Virus record (IMG/VR): IMGVR_UViG_3300042887_005614
Location: 1 to 20,479 of that record
Reading direction: 5' to 3' (one strand)
Length of the DNA: 20,479 nt
DNA from: a virus
Part shown: one piece after another, positions 5,320-13,057 of the stretch
Position numbering within the stretch: position 1 is the first letter of the stretch
Layout of the letters: every line of letters starts with the position of its first letter
Program-made: the position numbers and the translations under genes
The notes under the pieces: generated by a model
Databases searched by the model: none
The model's input: only the letters and a program-made list of their open reading frames with translations
Told to the model about the DNA's origin: nothing

Positions 5320-7654
5320 CCGCCGTGTCCTCCTCGGCTGATAGGTCGCCTGTTGTCTGGGCCAGCACGTACCGGGGACCGGGCGGGCGCCCGGGGCCGG
5401 TGGCTGGCGCGGGCGGGAGTTCAATGACCACCCCATGGGTCACCAGGGTGTTGATCACTTCCCGGAAGTCGCGCTCGGCAAGCTTCAGACCCTTGTGGAA
5501 CATGGCGCGTCGACTGCAGGGGCCATGCTTGCCGATGATGCCGATGGCCTTATTGAGGCGGACCTCGAACTCGCTGTCGGCCAGGAAGCGTTCGGCATCG
5601 CGCAGGATGGTCTTGGTGCAGTGCTCAGCCAGGGTCCAGCCCCAGGCAAGGTCGGCGTCGCCGACCTGCGGGTGCGCCGGGTTGCGGCTGATGGCGCAGA
5701 CCAGGGCGAGCTTGGTGGCATTCTCGGCCAGGCGGTTGACGATGGCGGCTTGCGGCGTCCCGGCCACGCGGCGGGCCCATGCGTCCTCCTCGGCCAGCTT
5801 GCGCTCATGCAGGGCTTCCGCGGCCGCGGTCATGGGGACGGTGTAGGGTGCCGGATCGTCGGTGGCCGTCATCGGCGCGATATGCAGGTCCGGCAGGTTT
5901 CCCATGGGCAGTGGATCGCCTTGGCCATGGGTAATCGCCTTCAGGGCGTCCAGCAGCGCCGCCTGGGGTGTGATGATGCCGGCGTCCGGATTACGCGACG
6001 GCCGGTCGTCGTCGGTGACGAACACCAGGAAGCGCGCGAGGGAGCCGTCCAGCAGAGCGCCGCCTTCGAGGGCCTTCCAGAAGGTCGAGGGTGTGGTGGT
6101 GCCGTAGAAGCAGACGCAGGGCTGGTTGATGTCGACGCGTGGCGCGTCCCTCTTGTTGGCGTATTCGGTGCCGCGATAGACGCCCTTGGCACGGCTGTAG
6201 AGCTTCATCAGTTCGGACCAGATTTCCGCCTTGTGGGCGGGCGCCTTGGCACCGGCAACGGCATTGAGGAACAGCCCGAACTCGTCGATCTGGAACAGGC
6301 GGGCCGGATGTTGCTCCAGCGCCGACACCATGCCGCGGCCCGAGGCCAAGGTTTCACCGCCGAGGTAGCGCTCCAGCTTCGCCATCTCGAAGCAGCGCCG
6401 GATCACCTCGGGCGCGTGGTCCTTGCCGCCGCCGCTCTCGGCCACCGCGGCGATGTAGATGTTGCTGCGCAGGTCTGTGCCGGTGCGATACCTCCTCCCG
6501 GCCAGCACGCCGACGGCGCAGATCGCGGCGCCGAGTGCGAGGAATGGTTGCGGCCGCAAGGCAGAGCGGGTGCACTCGTCCATCAACATCTGCAGGACGC
6601 CGCCCGGCCGCAGGATGGCCGTAGGCACGGCGAGCGGCTGAGTTTCCCGCCTGGCGCGCCCGGCATGGAGCTTGGCCAGGAACGGTGCGGCGGGATGCGG
6701 CTGGGTCGCCTGCGCGGCGACCGCCGCGTTGAGGAACAAGCCAGGGGGTGGAACCCAGCCACGCTGACGGGCAAGGTCGTAGATGGTGCCAGCGCCGACG
6801 CTGTGCGGCCGCAGGGTGGCCCAGCGACGCTCGGGCGTGTCCCCACAGCCTGAGGCCCCGGATTTGCCGGACTGCCGCGACCAGTCGAGCCAGAGGTCCC
6901 GGCCGTCGTCGCCCACGGCGGCCTTGATGGCGTTGCCGATCTTTATCCACGAGTGGCCGTCCAGATCGTCGTTCGGGATCCAGGCCAGCGCCGCGGCGAC
7001 GCCGTCGACGGTGCCGCGGGGGTCGGACGGACCACGCCATGCGGTTGGCGCGATGGGGCCCGCGAGGGATTTGGGCTTCAGCTCTGGCGGGAGCGCAGCG
7101 TGGGCGGCATCAAGCCATGCCAGAACCTGCGCTTCGGTGACCACTGGCAGCGCCGAGGCGATGACGTCGAGCGGATTCTCATCAGGCCACGCATATGGCT
7201 GGCCGGTGCCAGGGTGCACGGCGTAGGCGACGAATTGCTGCCCACGCGCCAGCACCTCGAGTGGCGCCCGCTTGCGCCCAGCGAAAGGCGTCTCGGTGCA
7301 ATAAAGCAACAGCCGCTTCGGGGCCTGGCCGATGCGCAGGCATGGCGTGGCGCCGAGATGCTCGGTCGCCAGTTCGGTGAGTGCGTGGGCGACGGTCGCG
7401 TCGGTGACATCGATGTCGAGCGCCACGGTGGCGCCGGTGGCAATGCCGATGCCGCAGTCTGGCCACGTGGACCATATCTCCACCTCGTGCAGCGTGGTCG
7501 GCCGGTCGCCATGGCGGGACCAGCCTGGATAGGGCGTCCACTGTCCCTGGCTGAACCGCCCCGGCACCTTGCTGCCCGGCATGATCGGGATCGCCGCATA
7601 GCCGTTGTCCACCAGCTGCGCACCGAACCGGGTCATGAAGCTCGGTTCGCTCAT
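5312..7654 (-). CDS. Bifunctional primase-polymerase / helicase replication protein
   Basis: 780 aa. Residues 5-170 look like a prim-pol (AEP) domain with a DID metal-binding motif at 80-82 and a conserved His at about 147 (YAVHPGTGQPYAWP). Residues about 215-295 resemble PriCT-2 (WIPNDDLDGHSWIKIGNAIK). The C-terminal half resembles DUF3987-type helicases, with a P-loop-like ESGGGKD at 406-412 and a Walker B-like FQIDEFG at 454-460. The P-loop ends in Asp rather than Ser/Thr, which is atypical. It should make primers and unwind DNA to replicate the element. The frame is open to 7774, but the ATG at 7654 overlaps the DUF6511 stop as ATGA and starts the domain. A winged-helix-like tail and a Pro-rich C-terminus follow. 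Confidence 0.9.
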   Translation of the reverse strand: MSEPSFMTRFGAQLVDNGYAAIPIMPGSKVPGRFSQGQWTPYPGWSRHGDRPTTLHEVEIWSTWPDCGIGIATGATVALDIDVTDATVAHALTELATEHLGATPCLRIGQAPKRLLLYCTETPFAGRKRAPLEVLARGQQFVAYAVHPGTGQPYAWPDENPLDVIASALPVVTEAQVLAWLDAAHAALPPELKPKSLAGPIAPTAWRGPSDPRGTVDGVAAALAWIPNDDLDGHSWIKIGNAIKAAVGDDGRDLWLDWSRQSGKSGASGCGDTPERRWATLRPHSVGAGTIYDLARQRGWVPPPGLFLNAAVAAQATQPHPAAPFLAKLHAGRARRETQPLAVPTAILRPGGVLQMLMDECTRSALRPQPFLALGAAICAVGVLAGRRYRTGTDLRSNIYIAAVAESGGGKDHAPEVIRRCFEMAKLERYLGGETLASGRGMVSALEQHPARLFQIDEFGLFLNAVAGAKAPAHKAEIWSELMKLYSRAKGVYRGTEYANKRDAPRVDINQPCVCFYGTTTPSTFWKALEGGALLDGSLARFLVFVTDDDRPSRNPDAGIITPQAALLDALKAITHGQGDPLPMGNLPDLHIAPMTATDDPAPYTVPMTAAAEALHERKLAEEDAWARRVAGTPQAAIVNRLAENATKLALVCAISRNPAHPQVGDADLAWGWTLAEHCTKTILRDAERFLADSEFEVRLNKAIGIIGKHGPCSRRAMFHKGLKLAERDFREVINTLVTHGVVIELPPAPATGPGRPPGPRYVLAQTTGDLSAEEDTADE

Positions 7655-8022
7655 CCCGGCAGCCCCTGCACCTTGGTCGCCGCAGCGTTGACCGCGACCT
7701 GCTGGTCGATCAGCGCATCGACGTAGGCGCTGCAGATCGTTTCCACGAAGCTGACCCACTCCGCCGGCGTCCATCGCGCCATGTCGGTGCGGCCGAGGGC
7801 GTCGATGAACTCACCCGCGGCATTCCCAGCGCGGCGCATGGCGGCAATCTCGAACTCGTTGGGGTCAATCATCCGCCGCTCCTTCCAGATCTCGAGGCAG
7901 ACCCGCGAACAGGTTGGAACGGTCCAGTGCATGCGAGGCGCCCGCTCCCGGCGGAACCAGTCCCAATGGCGGGCAGGGCGATCGCAGGTCCGGCATCTCA
8001 TCCGATCGTCGCGCATCTTCAC
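7651..8022 (-). CDS. DUF6511 protein with N-terminal Cys motif
   Basis: About 123 aa from the GTG at 8022; ATGs at 8016 and 8001 are also possible. The N-terminus has MRCRTCDRPARHWDWF followed by a CSRVCLE pair, a likely zinc-binding C-x2-C...C-x3-C arrangement. The C-terminus is the DUF6511 signature (MIDPNEFEIAAMRRAG, GEFIDALGRTDMARW, and an EWVSFVETI helix). The function is unknown; the family belongs to phage replication regions. The first 158 bases overlap the end of the upstream basic-protein gene in another frame, which is unusually long for this operon. An internal ATG at 7872 has an excellent AAGGAG and overlaps the upstream stop by 8 bases, so a short form lacking the Cys motif may also be made. 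Confidence 0.75.
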   Translation of the reverse strand: MKMRDDRMRCRTCDRPARHWDWFRRERAPRMHWTVPTCSRVCLEIWKERRMIDPNEFEIAAMRRAGNAAGEFIDALGRTDMARWTPAEWVSFVETICSAYVDALIDQQVAVNAAATKVQGLPG

Positions 8023-8524
8023 CGGCGGCCTTCATCTGCTTTCTGCGCGCGGCGTAGGCAGCGCGGCGCTTCGCATTGAACTCATCGCGATGGGTCTCGT
8101 ACTTGGCGCGCTTTGCTACTCGTTGCCGCGCCCGCTCTTCCTCCCGATGAACCTCGCGATAGCGCCTCATCCTGGCTCTCGCGAGTTCTCTCACGCGATC
8201 GGCGTTCTGTTGGCGATACTCCTTCTCGCGTTGCCGGGCCGCGAGGATGTCCTTCTCCCGTGAAAGAACGCGTCTTGCGATCGCCGCTCCAGGATCCCGC
8301 GCAGCTCGTGCCCTGCCGTTGACCTTTGCTGCAGCCAGCCGCTTCTCGCGGTTCTTCAAATACTGCTTGCGCTGCCATTCCCGCACCTTGTCCGGGTTCT
8401 TCGCGCGATACCGCTGGTCGCGCTCTTTGGCTTTCCTCTTGCGCTCCTCTGCCTTCTCCTCATCCGTCACCGGTGGCGGGGTCTCCGGAGCCGGGGCGGG
8501 CGCGCGCCTCCATGGTGCGTTCAT
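7865..8524 (-). CDS. Highly basic helical repeat protein, 219 aa
   Basis: After a Pro/Ala-rich start (MNAPWRRAPAPAPETPPPVT) the chain is dominated by Arg, Lys, Glu and Ala in long charged helices. It carries loose repeats of the type YRxKNxDKVRExxR (NPDKVREWQRKQYLKNREKR, then YRQQNADRVRELARARM, then YREVHREEERARQR). Such proteins occur in phage replication regions and are expected to bind nucleic acid, but no reaction is known. The ATG at 8524 shares a base with the helicase stop (TGATG). The last 46 or so residues are read from DNA that codes for the DUF6511 Cys motif in another frame, and look unconserved. The natural end may therefore be shorter, or a frameshift may join the two genes. Confidence 0.7.
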   Translation of the reverse strand: MNAPWRRAPAPAPETPPPVTDEEKAEERKRKAKERDQRYRAKNPDKVREWQRKQYLKNREKRLAAAKVNGRARAARDPGAAIARRVLSREKDILAARQREKEYRQQNADRVRELARARMRRYREVHREEERARQRVAKRAKYETHRDEFNAKRRAAYAARRKQMKAAGEDARRSDEMPDLRSPCPPLGLVPPGAGASHALDRSNLFAGLPRDLEGAADD

Positions 8525-10107
8525 CACTCGAACCTCACTTTGATGATCTCGGTGTATTGGCCCGCTGGGCGGGTCTGGATGGCGATTGGCTGTCGAAGGT
8601 CGTCTTGGTGCCGCATCGCCTCCTGGACGGTGGCAGGTGCGGGCAGGTGCGGCGCACGATGTCGCCACCACGCCACGGCTTTCTCTCGTGGAAAGCCGGT
8701 GTGCTCGAAGCACACCCATTCACTGTGCCGCGCCAGGCCACTTTCGTAGGTGACGCGCAACGAGGCCGGCTTGCCGGGCTTCTCGTGGACGGCGTAGCTG
8801 ACGTCGGTCACATCGCACCATGTGGCTTGGACTTGCGTTGACAGCAGCGCATTGGTTGCGGCGACGGCCGCCACCTTCACCTCGGGCGGTGGGAACTCGT
8901 GATCGCACGCGATGCAATGCCGCACCCGGGCGTGGTTGATGGTCTGGCAGTCGGGACAGACCTTGATGGGCGCCTCGCCGTCGCCCGCGGGTTCCTTCTT
9001 CCTTCCGTCGACCATGTCGATCGGGCCGTGCCGGGCGGTGTTGCCGGCGAAGTCCAGCACCAGGCAGTCCTCCTTGCCCTCGGCGAGGCGCGTGCCGCGG
9101 CCAACCATCTGGACATAGAGGCCGACGCTCTTGGTCGGGCGCAGCAAGGCAATGAGGTCCACGCCGGGGGCGTCGAAGCCGGTGGTCAGCACATTGGCGT
9201 TGGTGACGCAGCGCAGCCGCCCTGCCTTGAACGCCGCAAGGATGCGGTCGCGCTCGGGGCCGGGGGTATCGCCGGTGACCGTCTCGGCTGCGACGCCGTG
9301 CTCGCGGATGGCATCGCGGACGTGATGGGCATGGGCGACGCCGGCGCAGAACACCAGCCAGGAGCCTCGACCCTCACCATGTTGGACGATCTCGGCGACC
9401 GCGGCGCGCGTCACCTCGTCGCGATCGACGGCGGCCTCGAGGTCCCGGGCGATGAACTCGCCGCCCCGGCTGCCGACGCCCGCGATGTCAAGTTGGGTGT
9501 CGGTTTGCTTGGGGATCACCGGCGAGAGGTAGCCCTGCTGGATCATGTCCAGCACCGGCACCTCGTAGGCGATGTCGGTGAACAGCCGATCCTTGCCCTC
9601 GTGCAGCAACCCGCTGTCCAGCCGATAGGGCGTGGCGGTGAAGCCGACGACCTTGAGCAGGCCGGCGTTGACCTCGTTCAGTTGGGTCAGGAAGGAACGA
9701 TACATGCCACTGTCGCCGCGGCCGAGCAGGTGGGCCTCGTCGATCAGCACCAGATCGCATCGCTGCACCTTGTAGGCGTGGCGGTGGATGGACTGGATGC
9801 CGGCGAACAGGATCTGCGCGCGGATGTCACGGCGGGAGAGGCCCGCTGAGTAGATGCCGGCTGGCGCCTCGGGCCAGGCGCGCATCAGCGCCAAGAAGTT
9901 CTGCTGGATCAGCTCCTTCACATGGGTCAGAACCAGCACCCGCGTGTCCCGGTAGCTTTCGATCGCCTCGCGGATGAAGCCGGCGATGACGACTGACTTG
10001 CCTGTCCCGGTCGGCATGACGACCAGCGGGTTGCCGGTGTGCTCGGCGAAGTAGCTGTAGAGTGCGTCGACAGCGCTGCGCTGATAGGGGCGGAGGGAGA
10101 GGGTCAT
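8524..10107 (-). CDS. DEAH-box superfamily 2 helicase with zinc finger
   Basis: 527 aa. All main SF2 motifs are visible: motif I PTGTGKS (32-38), DEAH (123-126), motif III FTATP (156-160), and motif VI QMVGRGTR (333-340), with TTGFDAPGVD before it. A CPDC...CIAC four-cysteine zinc finger (384-401) and a C-terminal domain of about 110 residues follow. The layout resembles phage helicases of the type III restriction/ERCC3-like group (T5 D10 or T4 UvsW style), which remodel forks and recombination intermediates with ATP. There is no nuclease domain, so it is not itself a restriction enzyme. The frame is open to 10320, but the ATG at 10107 overlaps the nuclease stop as ATGA and begins the helicase core. 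Confidence 0.92.
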   Translation of the reverse strand: MTLSLRPYQRSAVDALYSYFAEHTGNPLVVMPTGTGKSVVIAGFIREAIESYRDTRVLVLTHVKELIQQNFLALMRAWPEAPAGIYSAGLSRRDIRAQILFAGIQSIHRHAYKVQRCDLVLIDEAHLLGRGDSGMYRSFLTQLNEVNAGLLKVVGFTATPYRLDSGLLHEGKDRLFTDIAYEVPVLDMIQQGYLSPVIPKQTDTQLDIAGVGSRGGEFIARDLEAAVDRDEVTRAAVAEIVQHGEGRGSWLVFCAGVAHAHHVRDAIREHGVAAETVTGDTPGPERDRILAAFKAGRLRCVTNANVLTTGFDAPGVDLIALLRPTKSVGLYVQMVGRGTRLAEGKEDCLVLDFAGNTARHGPIDMVDGRKKEPAGDGEAPIKVCPDCQTINHARVRHCIACDHEFPPPEVKVAAVAATNALLSTQVQATWCDVTDVSYAVHEKPGKPASLRVTYESGLARHSEWVCFEHTGFPREKAVAWWRHRAPHLPAPATVQEAMRHQDDLRQPIAIQTRPAGQYTEIIKVRFE

Positions 10108-11033
10108 GCGGGCACCCCGTCGCGCCACTCGGCGCCGTCGGACATGCGGTAGCTGACCCAGTCCTCGCCGGCATCGGTCTGCGTGCCGGGGACAAGGTCG
10201 GGGATCAGCAGGTGGGCGGCACAGCCGCTCCGCTGCTCGCTCGGAGACAGCAGGCAGGTGTGCCGGGCACAATGCCACTGACCGTCTGCGACCGGTGTGC
10301 TGTGCAGGCAGGAGCGGCAATGGCGCTCCGGCAGCACTCCCTCATGGCAGATAGCATGGTGGTCGCAGAACCGGCATTGCCACCAGGTCGGGTCGTCGCT
10401 GATGCGGGCCGGTGGGCGCGCCGCCAGGATGATGCGTTCAGCCTTGGCCAGGAGCCGGAGGCCGGCCTCCGCGTCGGCGCGCACGCGCTCCTGGTAGAGC
10501 TCGTCGGTGTTCTTGTTGACGGCGAGGTAGAAGGCCCGCTCCAGCCCGGCGAGGTGCATGTAGGCCTGCATCTGCGCCCAGTGTGCTGGCTTGGACGCGG
10601 CGACGCCGTCCTTCTGCAGCGCGAGGAAGGACTTCTCGCTGTGCGTCTTGAACTCGCAGGCGTGCCAGGTCTTCGGCGCCTCCGGGAAGCCGATCGCCAC
10701 GGCGTCCATGCTGCCGCCGAAGTGGCCGGTGGCGTCGCGCAGCGTCCATTGCCGCCCGGTGGCGGGGTCAAGATCGAGCACGGTGACGCCGATGCGGCGC
10801 AGATTGGCGACGAAGCGCGCCTCCGCCAAGTTCCCAGTCTCGAACAACCGCAGCAGCCGGCCGGTGTGCCGCGCTCGGCTCGCCCAGCGGAAGCCATACC
10901 AGATGGCCCGAACACAGCCACCGCCGATCACCGACGCGCCGAGATGGGCACGATACCCATCGGCGCTGTCGGCTTCGTACGCGGCATAGATCGCCGCGAC
11001 GGTCGGTTCGGGGGGAGGAGGCAGAGTGGCCAT
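10104..11033 (-). CDS. PD-(D/E)XK exonuclease, Cas4/RecB-like, probable Fe-S cluster
   Basis: 309 aa. The nuclease core has GGSMDAV (Asp110), EFK (Glu127-x-Lys129) and a QMQAYMHL helix (Gln154/156, Tyr158), the usual RecB/Cas4 order. Cys40 (GGGCVRAIWY) together with Cys220, Cys223 and Cys229 (CRFCDHHAIC) matches the split four-cysteine [4Fe-4S] pattern of Cas4/AddB nucleases. A further Cys-rich stretch (CRSC, CARHTC at 239-260) may bind zinc. It is expected to resect DNA ends for recombination, working with the adjacent DUF669 protein and ATPase. There are no cas1/cas2 genes and no array, so a CRISPR role is unlikely. The gene starts 2 bases after the DUF669 stop. Confidence 0.85.
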   Translation of the reverse strand: MATLPPPPEPTVAAIYAAYEADSADGYRAHLGASVIGGGCVRAIWYGFRWASRARHTGRLLRLFETGNLAEARFVANLRRIGVTVLDLDPATGRQWTLRDATGHFGGSMDAVAIGFPEAPKTWHACEFKTHSEKSFLALQKDGVAASKPAHWAQMQAYMHLAGLERAFYLAVNKNTDELYQERVRADAEAGLRLLAKAERIILAARPPARISDDPTWWQCRFCDHHAICHEGVLPERHCRSCLHSTPVADGQWHCARHTCLLSPSEQRSGCAAHLLIPDLVPGTQTDAGEDWVSYRMSDGAEWRDGVPA

Positions 11034-11035
11034 GG

Positions 11036-11569
11036 TCAGCCCGCGCGGCGCCAGGGCGGGGTGGAGGCAGTCGTTGCCGGCGCCTGGCGGGGCGGGGCCA
11101 CCCGCGGTGTGGTCACCGGCGCGGCCGTGGCACGCGCGGTGGGCGCAGGACCAAGCGGCGCGTAGCCCTTGATCTTGTTCTGCTTGCGCTGCTCCTGCGG
11201 CGGCAGGTGCTTGTCCCGGCTGTCGGGCTCGACCGCGAGCGTCACCTGGAGCGGTCGTAGGTGAAGCTGCTCGCTATCGTTGACCTGGAGCTGCCCCACC
11301 GCGTGGCAGATCGCGGACAGGGCGCGCTGCGCGATCTCCACCGTCTGCTGGTTCGGGTTCACCAGGTTGAGCTGATCCCAGATCTTGCGGCCCTGGTGGA
11401 GGCCCTCGATCACATCGAGCTCGAGCCAGAGCAGCTGGCCGTTGCCGGTCTTGGTCGCGCGCATCTCGCTCTGCACGATCTGCGCGACGTAGCGTCCGGG
11501 CGGGAGCAGTTCGAAGGGTGCAGCAGGCTCAACGGTGCTGGCGTCGAAATGCTGGTTGAGCTGGGCCAT
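11036..11569 (-). CDS. DUF669 phage recombination-associated protein
   Basis: 177 aa. Residues 1-120 match DUF669: a FDASTVEP start, FELLPPGRYVAQIVQSEMR, GRKIWDQLNLVNPNQQTVEI, then AQRALSAICHAVG. The remaining 55 or so residues are a Pro/Ala/Thr-rich flexible tail ending in PPWRRAG; the aromatic end recalls the tails that single-strand-binding proteins use to dock partners. DUF669 genes sit beside RecA-like ATPases in many phages and are thought to act in single-strand annealing or binding. The ssDNA role is inference from context. One base separates its start from the ATPase stop, and two bases separate its stop from the nuclease start. Confidence 0.85.
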   Translation of the reverse strand: MAQLNQHFDASTVEPAAPFELLPPGRYVAQIVQSEMRATKTGNGQLLWLELDVIEGLHQGRKIWDQLNLVNPNQQTVEIAQRALSAICHAVGQLQVNDSEQLHLRPLQVTLAVEPDSRDKHLPPQEQRKQNKIKGYAPLGPAPTARATAAPVTTPRVAPPRQAPATTASTPPWRRAG

Positions 11570-11570
11570 G

Positions 11571-12356
11571 TCAGTGGACCTCCTCCGCGGCGGGCGCGGT
11601 CTCTGGGGAATAGAAGGGGATGCCGGCGGCGAGCGTCGGCCAGTCGAGGGCCAACGTGTCGGGCAGACCGAAGCGGTTCTTGGCCAGGTAGGCCGGCCGC
11701 TCGGTGGTGTGCAGCAGACGGTCGCCGCCGCTCACGCCGCGCACGACCTTCTTGCCGAAGCCGGCATCGGACTTCAGCGTGCTGATCCGGTAGTTGGCGA
11801 ACAGCACGGCATCGACGTGCTCCTGCACCAGCGCCGCGGCGCGGGCATGCAGCTTGGGCTGGTAGCGGTCGTACGGTTCCGTCTCGGGACTGTCGAAGCG
11901 CTTGATGTCAGCGTGGGCGATCAGGATCACGCCCATGCCCCGCTCATTGCGCAGCAGGTTCAGCCCGTCGAGGAAGCCGCGCCAGGTATCGACCGCGGCC
12001 GTGTACCCCTTGCCGAAGCCGGGCTGCTCGATCGACGCCCACGGGGTGGGCTGGATCGCGCAGGTGTGCTGCCAGACCATCGGCTCCAGCCAATCGAGGC
12101 TGTCCAGGACAACGGTCTGGAAGTCGTGCGGCTGGCCATACAGCACGTCGAGCGCGTCCTGGACGTCGCCATAGTTGCGCAGCACGCCGAAGGTCGCGGC
12201 ATCGATGCCACCGAGCCCATCTTCGGTTTGCAGAAACACCGGGTTGGGCGCGGCCGCGGCGAGCTTGGTCTTTCCGACACCGGCGACGCCATAGACGAGG
12301 AGCCGGGGCGGCAGTGCCTCACCACCGCGGCGCAGGGATGCGAGGGAAATTGCCAT
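11571..12356 (-). CDS. RecA-fold ATPase, Sak4-like (AAA_24)
   Basis: 261 aa. Walker A is GVAGVGKT at 23-30, Walker B VVLDSLD around 83-87, and a later ILIAHADIKRF segment fits the sensor region of phage RecA-core ATPases (AAA_24/Sak4 group). These small proteins replace RecA or Rad51 in some phages, promoting strand annealing or exchange with a partner SSB. Next to DUF669 and a RecB-like nuclease this forms a recombination trio. The ATG at 12356 shares its first base with the upstream stop (TGATG); a GTG immediately before it would add one residue. The C-terminus is short and acidic (PAAEEVH). Confidence 0.85.
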   Translation of the reverse strand: MAISLASLRRGGEALPPRLLVYGVAGVGKTKLAAAAPNPVFLQTEDGLGGIDAATFGVLRNYGDVQDALDVLYGQPHDFQTVVLDSLDWLEPMVWQHTCAIQPTPWASIEQPGFGKGYTAAVDTWRGFLDGLNLLRNERGMGVILIAHADIKRFDSPETEPYDRYQPKLHARAAALVQEHVDAVLFANYRISTLKSDAGFGKKVVRGVSGGDRLLHTTERPAYLAKNRFGLPDTLALDWPTLAAGIPFYSPETAPAAEEVH

Positions 12357-12541
12357 CACGACACCTCCCGGCTCGGCCGCGGCTTGGCCTTGACGACGTC
12401 GATCTCGATCTGGCCGCCGGCGCGCGCGACGGCTTCGGTGAAACTGTCGAGCGTCGGCTCGAAGGCCGCGACGTCCTTGGCCCTGGCCATGGCGTCACCC
12501 GCGAGCGGGATGGCGACCTGAATGCGGAGTTCGTGGGTCAC
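12356..12541 (-). CDS. Small conserved phage protein, 61 aa
   Basis: The function is unknown. The product, MTHELRIQVAIPLAGDAM and onward, has a beta strand, a helix (LDSFTEAVARAGG) and a second strand (QIEIDVVKAKPRP), a compact alpha/beta layout. It starts with GTG overlapping the preceding stop (GTGA) and ends in TGATG with the ATPase, so it is coupled to both. That strict fit between two clear genes supports it as real. It may be a partner of the ATPase, but nothing in the sequence shows this directly. Confidence 0.6.
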   Translation of the reverse strand: MTHELRIQVAIPLAGDAMARAKDVAAFEPTLDSFTEAVARAGGQIEIDVVKAKPRPSREVS

Positions 12542-13017
12542 GCGCGGGTTTCCTTCTGGGTGAGGGTGTAGGTCGGTCGTCCGGTGCCCACGGTGCGGGC
12601 CGGTTCGAACAGGGCACGGATGCGCGGCGGCCAGGCGGCGTAGCGGCTCTCTGGCACGCTCATCTCGACGGCCACGTAATCGGCAGGGTCCTCCCCCCAG
12701 CCGCGCAGCACAGCCACAGCGTCACGCAACCGCGCCTGGTCCCACTCGGTGCGCTTGGGCAGGTCGGCCACGACCTCGAAGCCGCCGACCTGGAACCGCA
12801 CCCGGCCGGTGTCCTTGCCCTCCATACGGCGCGTGACCGCCGCCTGGTCGCCGAAGCGGGCGTGCAGGGCGATGGCGAGTTTGTCGCCGAGCGTCTTGGT
12901 GTCGGCCTTGAGTTCGGTGACGTCGTCGGCCAGCAGAACCAGATGGTCGATCGGCAACTGGGCGATCTGCCCGGTGTCCATCTCGCGGATCTGCGCCAGG
13001 GTTGTTCGGTTGCTCAA
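12538..13017 (-). CDS. Conserved phage protein, 159 aa (unknown function)
   Basis: It reads MSNRTTLAQIREMDTGQIAQ from a TTG start at 13017, then a helix (LVLLADDVTELKADTKTLGD). A block follows with GKDTGRVRFQVGGFEVVADL, PKRTEWDQARL and a RYAAWPPRIRALFEPARTV end. The same block occurs in proteins beside DUF669 and RecA-like genes in alphaproteobacterial phages; no reaction is known. The TTG is chosen because GGAG lies 8 bases before it. The next in-frame ATG (12981) would remove 12 residues and has no clear ribosome-binding site. The open frame runs up to 13248, but that part is antisense to the resolvase-like gene's protein sense and carries no domain. Confidence 0.7.
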   Translation of the reverse strand: MSNRTTLAQIREMDTGQIAQLPIDHLVLLADDVTELKADTKTLGDKLAIALHARFGDQAAVTRRMEGKDTGRVRFQVGGFEVVADLPKRTEWDQARLRDAVAVLRGWGEDPADYVAVEMSVPESRYAAWPPRIRALFEPARTVGTGRPTYTLTQKETRA

Positions 13018-13057
13018 CGTAAAATCTCCATGGGGTGGGTGGGGGAGCGACGAAAAC

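Noticed and set aside
5435-6853. 472-codon plus-strand frame opposite the primase-polymerase
   Set aside because: It is antisense to clear motifs (Walker A/B, prim-pol) and has no family features of its own.
8524-10107. Type III restriction endonuclease Res subunit
   Set aside because: The SF2 core is similar, but there is no nuclease domain and no Mod partner; the zinc finger and phage context fit a replication helicase.
10104-11033. CRISPR-associated Cas4
   Set aside because: No cas1, cas2 or effector gene and no repeat-spacer array in the window; its recombination-gene neighbours fit a phage exonuclease.
8899-11165. Long plus-strand frames opposite the helicase, nuclease and DUF669 genes
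   Set aside because: Antisense shadows of genes with complete catalytic motifs.
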